NCBI GenBank assembly: GCA_022361195.1
Contig: JAKSBJ010000112.1
Coordinates: forward strand, 1 to 64,000
Direction of reading: 5' to 3'
Length of the DNA: 64,000 bases
DNA from: Flavobacteriales bacterium
Lineage (GTDB): Bacteria; Bacteroidota; Bacteroidia; Flavobacteriales_D; Crocinitomicaceae
Shown: piece by piece, positions 61,438-64,000 of the stretch
How positions within the stretch are numbered: position 1 is the first letter of the stretch
Layout: each line of letters starts with the position of its first letter
Translations under genes and position numbers: made by a program
Notes under the pieces: model-generated
Told to the model about the DNA's origin: nothing
The model's input: only the letters and a program-made list of their open reading frames with translations
Databases searched by the model: none

Positions 61438-62280
61438 TTAAAAAAGTGCCATATTGTCGATGAGGCGAACTTTTCCACAGTAAGCAGCAATGCATGCTCT
61501 ACAATTGTCAACGGAAGTAGCACTTCGTAAGCTTTGATTATCCACTAATTCGAGGTATTCCAGTTCCAATTTAGAATTTTTACAAAAAGCAACCATTTTT
61601 TCTCTGATTACATTGACATCCTTGATTTCCTTGATCAATTGTTGACCATATTTTAATGTTTCAAATACATGTGTGGCCTCTTGACGCTGTGATTCATTTA
61701 AGAGAAGGTTTCGTGAACTCATTGCCAGACCATCTGTCTCCCGTTTTGTTTCCACACCTCGAACATCAACATCGAGATTTCTAATCTCTGTCATTCGGCG
61801 AATGACAGCCAATTGCTGAATATCCTTTTCACCGAAAAAGGCAATATCCGGTCGTATTAAAGAAAAAAAGCGTTCCACAACTCTTGCTACTCCAGTAAAG
61901 TGATTCGGACGGAATTCTCCTTCCATCACTTCATCAAGGAATCCCAGATCAATTTCGTATTTCTCCTTTGGATTAGGATAAATGTCCTCTACCTCGGGTA
62001 AAAATACCATATCACAACCCACTGATTTGAGCATTTCCAGATCTGATTTTTCCTTTCTTGGATAACGATTAAGATCATCAGAGTCATTGAATTGGGTAGG
62101 GTTTACAAAGATGCTTGCAACTACAAATTTAGTTTGTTTTTTTGCCGCCTCAATCAGGCTCAAATGCCCGGGATGCAAGGCCCCCATTGTTGGCACAAAA
62201 CCTAAAGTCATCTGACTTTCAGCCTCTTTCAAATTTGAAAGCTGGCTTAAAAGTGCTTTCGAATTCCTGATAATCTGCAC
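61438..62280 (-). CDS. panC: Pantothenate synthetase
   Basis: This 280-residue enzyme condenses pantoate with beta-alanine using ATP, the last step in pantothenate synthesis. The nucleotide-binding HIGH-type motif is in FVPTMGALHPGHLSLI, and the second motif in MSSRNLLLNESQRQEA. FGEKDIQQL is also present. It is divergent from the glycogen synthase-like gene, an arrangement I recall as common in Bacteroidota. Confidence 0.95.
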   Translation of the reverse strand: MQIIRNSKALLSQLSNLKEAESQMTLGFVPTMGALHPGHLSLIEAAKKQTKFVVASIFVNPTQFNDSDDLNRYPRKEKSDLEMLKSVGCDMVFLPEVEDIYPNPKEKYEIDLGFLDEVMEGEFRPNHFTGVARVVERFFSLIRPDIAFFGEKDIQQLAVIRRMTEIRNLDVDVRGVETKRETDGLAMSSRNLLLNESQRQEATHVFETLKYGQQLIKEIKDVNVIREKMVAFCKNSKLELEYLELVDNQSLRSATSVDNCRACIAAYCGKVRLIDNMALF

Positions 62281-62315
62281 GTGATTTATTTCTATAAATG
62301 TTTCGTATTCCGCGA

Positions 62316-62323
62316 CAAATCTA
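62316..62323 (-). promoter_or_regulatory. Possible -7 box of panC
   Basis: Minus strand TAGATTTG, exact TAnnTTTG, about 36 nt before the ATG at 62280. It is interleaved with the divergent promoter on the plus strand. No clear -33. Confidence 0.4.
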
Positions 62324-62332
62324 CGTTTTCAG

Positions 62333-62363
62333 TTGATTTTTCGCTATTTTTTTTGTACTTTTG
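62333..62363 (+). promoter_or_regulatory. Promoter of the glycogen synthase-like gene
   Basis: TTG (62333-62335), 20-nt spacer, TACTTTTG (62356-62363). Both match the Bacteroidota consensus. It lies 27 nt before the ATG at 62391 and so supports that start over the upstream in-frame codon at 62361. Confidence 0.65.
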
Positions 62364-62390
62364 TTTTCATTTAAAAAGCTTACACATTTT

Positions 62391-63212
62391 ATGGAAAAGA
62401 AAAGAGTCCTATTTATCTCTCAGGAGATTTCACCTTTTTTGACCCAGACAGATATTGCAAACATAGCGAGAAAATTACCTCAGGGGATCCAAGAGAGCGG
62501 AAAAGAAATTCGGGCATTTATGCCGCGATTTGGTTGTATTAACGAAAGACGACATCAATTACACGAAGTGATTCGTTTATCAGGAATGAACCTGATCATC
62601 AATGACGTAGACCACCCACTTATTATAAAAGTAGCATCGGTTCCACAAGCTAAAATTCAAGTATATTTTATCGACAACGAGGACTTTTTCAAGCGAAAAG
62701 CTACTGTAACTGACGAAAACGGTGAACCATTTGACGATAACGACGAAAGAGCTATGTTCTTTGGCCGTGGAGTATTGGAAACTGTTAAGAAATTGGGTTG
62801 GAAACCAGACATTATTCACTGTCATGGATGGATGACTGCTCTTACTCCATTGTATATTAAGAAGCTTTACCAAAATGACCCTCATTTCGCCGATGCAAAA
62901 GTTGTTTATTCGGTTTATGATAATGCATTTAACAAAAATTGGGATTCTAACTTTTACGAAAAGCTTAAATTTGACGGCTTTGACGAGGCTGATATCGCTT
63001 CTTTGAAAGAAGTTGATTTCAACACCTTGAATAAGTTGGCCATAGACGTCTCAGATGGTGTGGTGCAGGGAAGTGAAGAAATTGATCCAGAATTAACTGA
63101 AGCGATCAAAACTTCAGGAACGCCTAGTTTGGAATACTATCCGGAAGAATCCTGCGTTAAACCTATAGACGAGTTTTATGACCAGATTATAGAAGAACTA
63201 GTAATCGATTAG
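62391..63212 (+). CDS. GT5-domain-only glycogen/starch synthase-like protein
   Basis: Start at 62391 (273 aa). It contains only the N-terminal Rossmann domain of glycogen synthase: RVLFISQEISPFLTQTDIAN (about 5-24), FMPRFGCINERRHQLHEV, VYFIDNEDFF and the catalytic-His type motif PDIIHCHGWMTALTPLY. The GT1 C-terminal half, which binds ADP-glucose, is absent. Such short forms are known next to panC in Bacteroidota. Its activity is not established, so 'glycogen synthase' is only a homology label. Confidence 0.85.
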   Translation: MEKKRVLFISQEISPFLTQTDIANIARKLPQGIQESGKEIRAFMPRFGCINERRHQLHEVIRLSGMNLIINDVDHPLIIKVASVPQAKIQVYFIDNEDFFKRKATVTDENGEPFDDNDERAMFFGRGVLETVKKLGWKPDIIHCHGWMTALTPLYIKKLYQNDPHFADAKVVYSVYDNAFNKNWDSNFYEKLKFDGFDEADIASLKEVDFNTLNKLAIDVSDGVVQGSEEIDPELTEAIKTSGTPSLEYYPEESCVKPIDEFYDQIIEELVID

Positions 63213-64000
63213 ATGAACAAAAACACAAACGAAATAATGAGTTGGCGGAAGGTTTTTAAACTTTCCGCTACTTTTTTTTGCATTGGACTCATTAGCATTA
63301 GTTGTAAGAAGGAAACCACCAATATTGGAGATAGTCTTCAGTCCGAATCACTTAACCTTCAAAAAATAGACACTTTTACGGTTGTTACCTATTCAGACCT
63401 GGTAGACAGTATGGATAGTGATGAAACCAGTACGAACCTTTTGGGTTCATATGTTGATCCTATTTTTGGAAAAGTTGATTGTGGTGTTGTTACGCAAATT
63501 TTACCCAGCTCAGTCAATCCCGATTTAGGAACTTCGGCCTCAACCGTGATGGACTCAGTTGTTTTGAGTTTACGTTATTCAAGCCTACGCAAATACGGTA
63601 ACCTTCGTGATATGACTTTTGAGGTATATCAAATTACCGATCAGTTGCAACGTGACGATCAAACCTATTACACCTTTGATACACCTAATATTACAGGAAG
63701 TAATTTAATGCTGGCTGGGTCTGAAACGCAACTCCCTGCTATTTATGACTTTCAAATAGTTGGCACTGATACATTAGAAGCTCAATTGCGACTTCATTTA
63801 GATCCTTCATTTGGAGACTATTTAGTAGCAGCCAATGAAGCTGGTCAAATTTCTTCGGATGAAACTTTTTCTTCTTACTTCAAGGGGCTTTACATAAAAG
63901 TTGATGGATCGTCTTATGGAGAGGGAGAAGGAGCTGTACTTTACTTAAGTTTAGAGCATGAAGATTCTAAACTTTCTTTGTACTTCCACGATTCTTCTAC
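63213..64000 (+). CDS. DUF4270 lipoprotein (partial, 3' end off window)
   Basis: The frame starts at the ATG that directly follows the previous stop (an ATG at 63237 is also possible) and is open for 262 codons to the window edge. The lipoprotein signal ends in ISISCKKETT. The mature part begins NIGDSLQSESLNLQKID, the usual DUF4270 opening (beta-sandwich proteins of unknown function in Bacteroidota). It is likely co-transcribed with the GT5-like gene. Confidence 0.85.
   Translation, partial: MNKNTNEIMSWRKVFKLSATFFCIGLISISCKKETTNIGDSLQSESLNLQKIDTFTVVTYSDLVDSMDSDETSTNLLGSYVDPIFGKVDCGVVTQILPSSVNPDLGTSASTVMDSVVLSLRYSSLRKYGNLRDMTFEVYQITDQLQRDDQTYYTFDTPNITGSNLMLAGSETQLPAIYDFQIVGTDTLEAQLRLHLDPSFGDYLVAANEAGQISSDETFSSYFKGLYIKVDGSSYGEGEGAVLYLSLEHEDSKLSLYFHDSS

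Overview
This window is AT-rich chromosomal DNA from a member of the Bacteroidota, most likely a flavobacterial (Flavobacteriales-type) marine or freshwater bacterium. The evidence is: several proteins with C-terminal type IX secretion (T9SS) sorting domains of type A and type B (gliding-motility-associated CTD); SprB-like repeats; SUMF1/Gld-like proteins; many Bacteroidota lipoproteins; FecR/ECF-sigma/TonB-receptor logic; a stand-alone GT5 glycogen-synthase-like protein next to panC; and promoters of the Bacteroidota form (TTTG/TTG, about 20 nt, TAnnTTTG). I see no rRNA, tRNA, CRISPR array, insertion sequence or prophage.

Layout. 1-7.3 kb: the 5' part of a T9SS cargo gene, an M23 peptidase lipoprotein, an S41-like protein, a TPR membrane protein, tryptophan 2,3-dioxygenase abutting an SRPBCC gene, and two exported proteins (one DUF3108). 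7.5-13.8 kb: one probable five-gene minus-strand operon (PfkB kinase, DUF349 protein, a small membrane protein, a GT-C-like membrane protein, a GT9 glycosyltransferase) between a good promoter and a terminator. 13.9-22 kb: small genes including an MmcQ/YjbR protein, an S4 RNA-binding protein, a Cys-motif/CarboxypepD_reg protein, a secreted CotH protein, a lipoprotein hydrolase and outer-membrane barrels. 22-32 kb: a SUMF1 protein, a tandem pair of unknown paralogues, a TlpA-like protein, a secreted BNR-repeat protein and a large zinc metalloprotease.

32-40 kb is the most distinctive block. It holds a GIN-domain (DUF2807) lipoprotein, an ECF sigma factor, a FecR anti-sigma factor, an STN-domain protein with about eleven 16-residue QxGGIxN repeats, a TonB-receptor-like gene broken by a one-base frameshift, and a second 16-residue-repeat protein. 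Three places in this block (upstream of the GIN gene, the anti-sigma gene and the receptor) carry the same motif, AATAGGGG(G/T) then 14 nt then TTGTC, with identical spacing. This looks like an ECF-type promoter recognised by the sigma factor encoded in the cluster, so the cluster is a candidate self-contained surface regulon.

40-51 kb: a WG-repeat protein, a YgiQ-type radical SAM protein with a predicted near-leaderless promoter, a T9SS cargo protein, a second SUMF1 protein, a MarC/purN pair, a nitroreductase that keeps the substrate-lid residues of iodotyrosine deiodinase, and acpP-fabF-rnc. 51-64 kb: a giant SprB-repeat/type B CTD protein, an Ig-like T9SS protein, metK, a two-component pair (TPR histidine kinase and NarL-type regulator) behind panC, and divergently a GT5-only glycogen synthase-like protein followed by a DUF4270 lipoprotein cut by the window edge.
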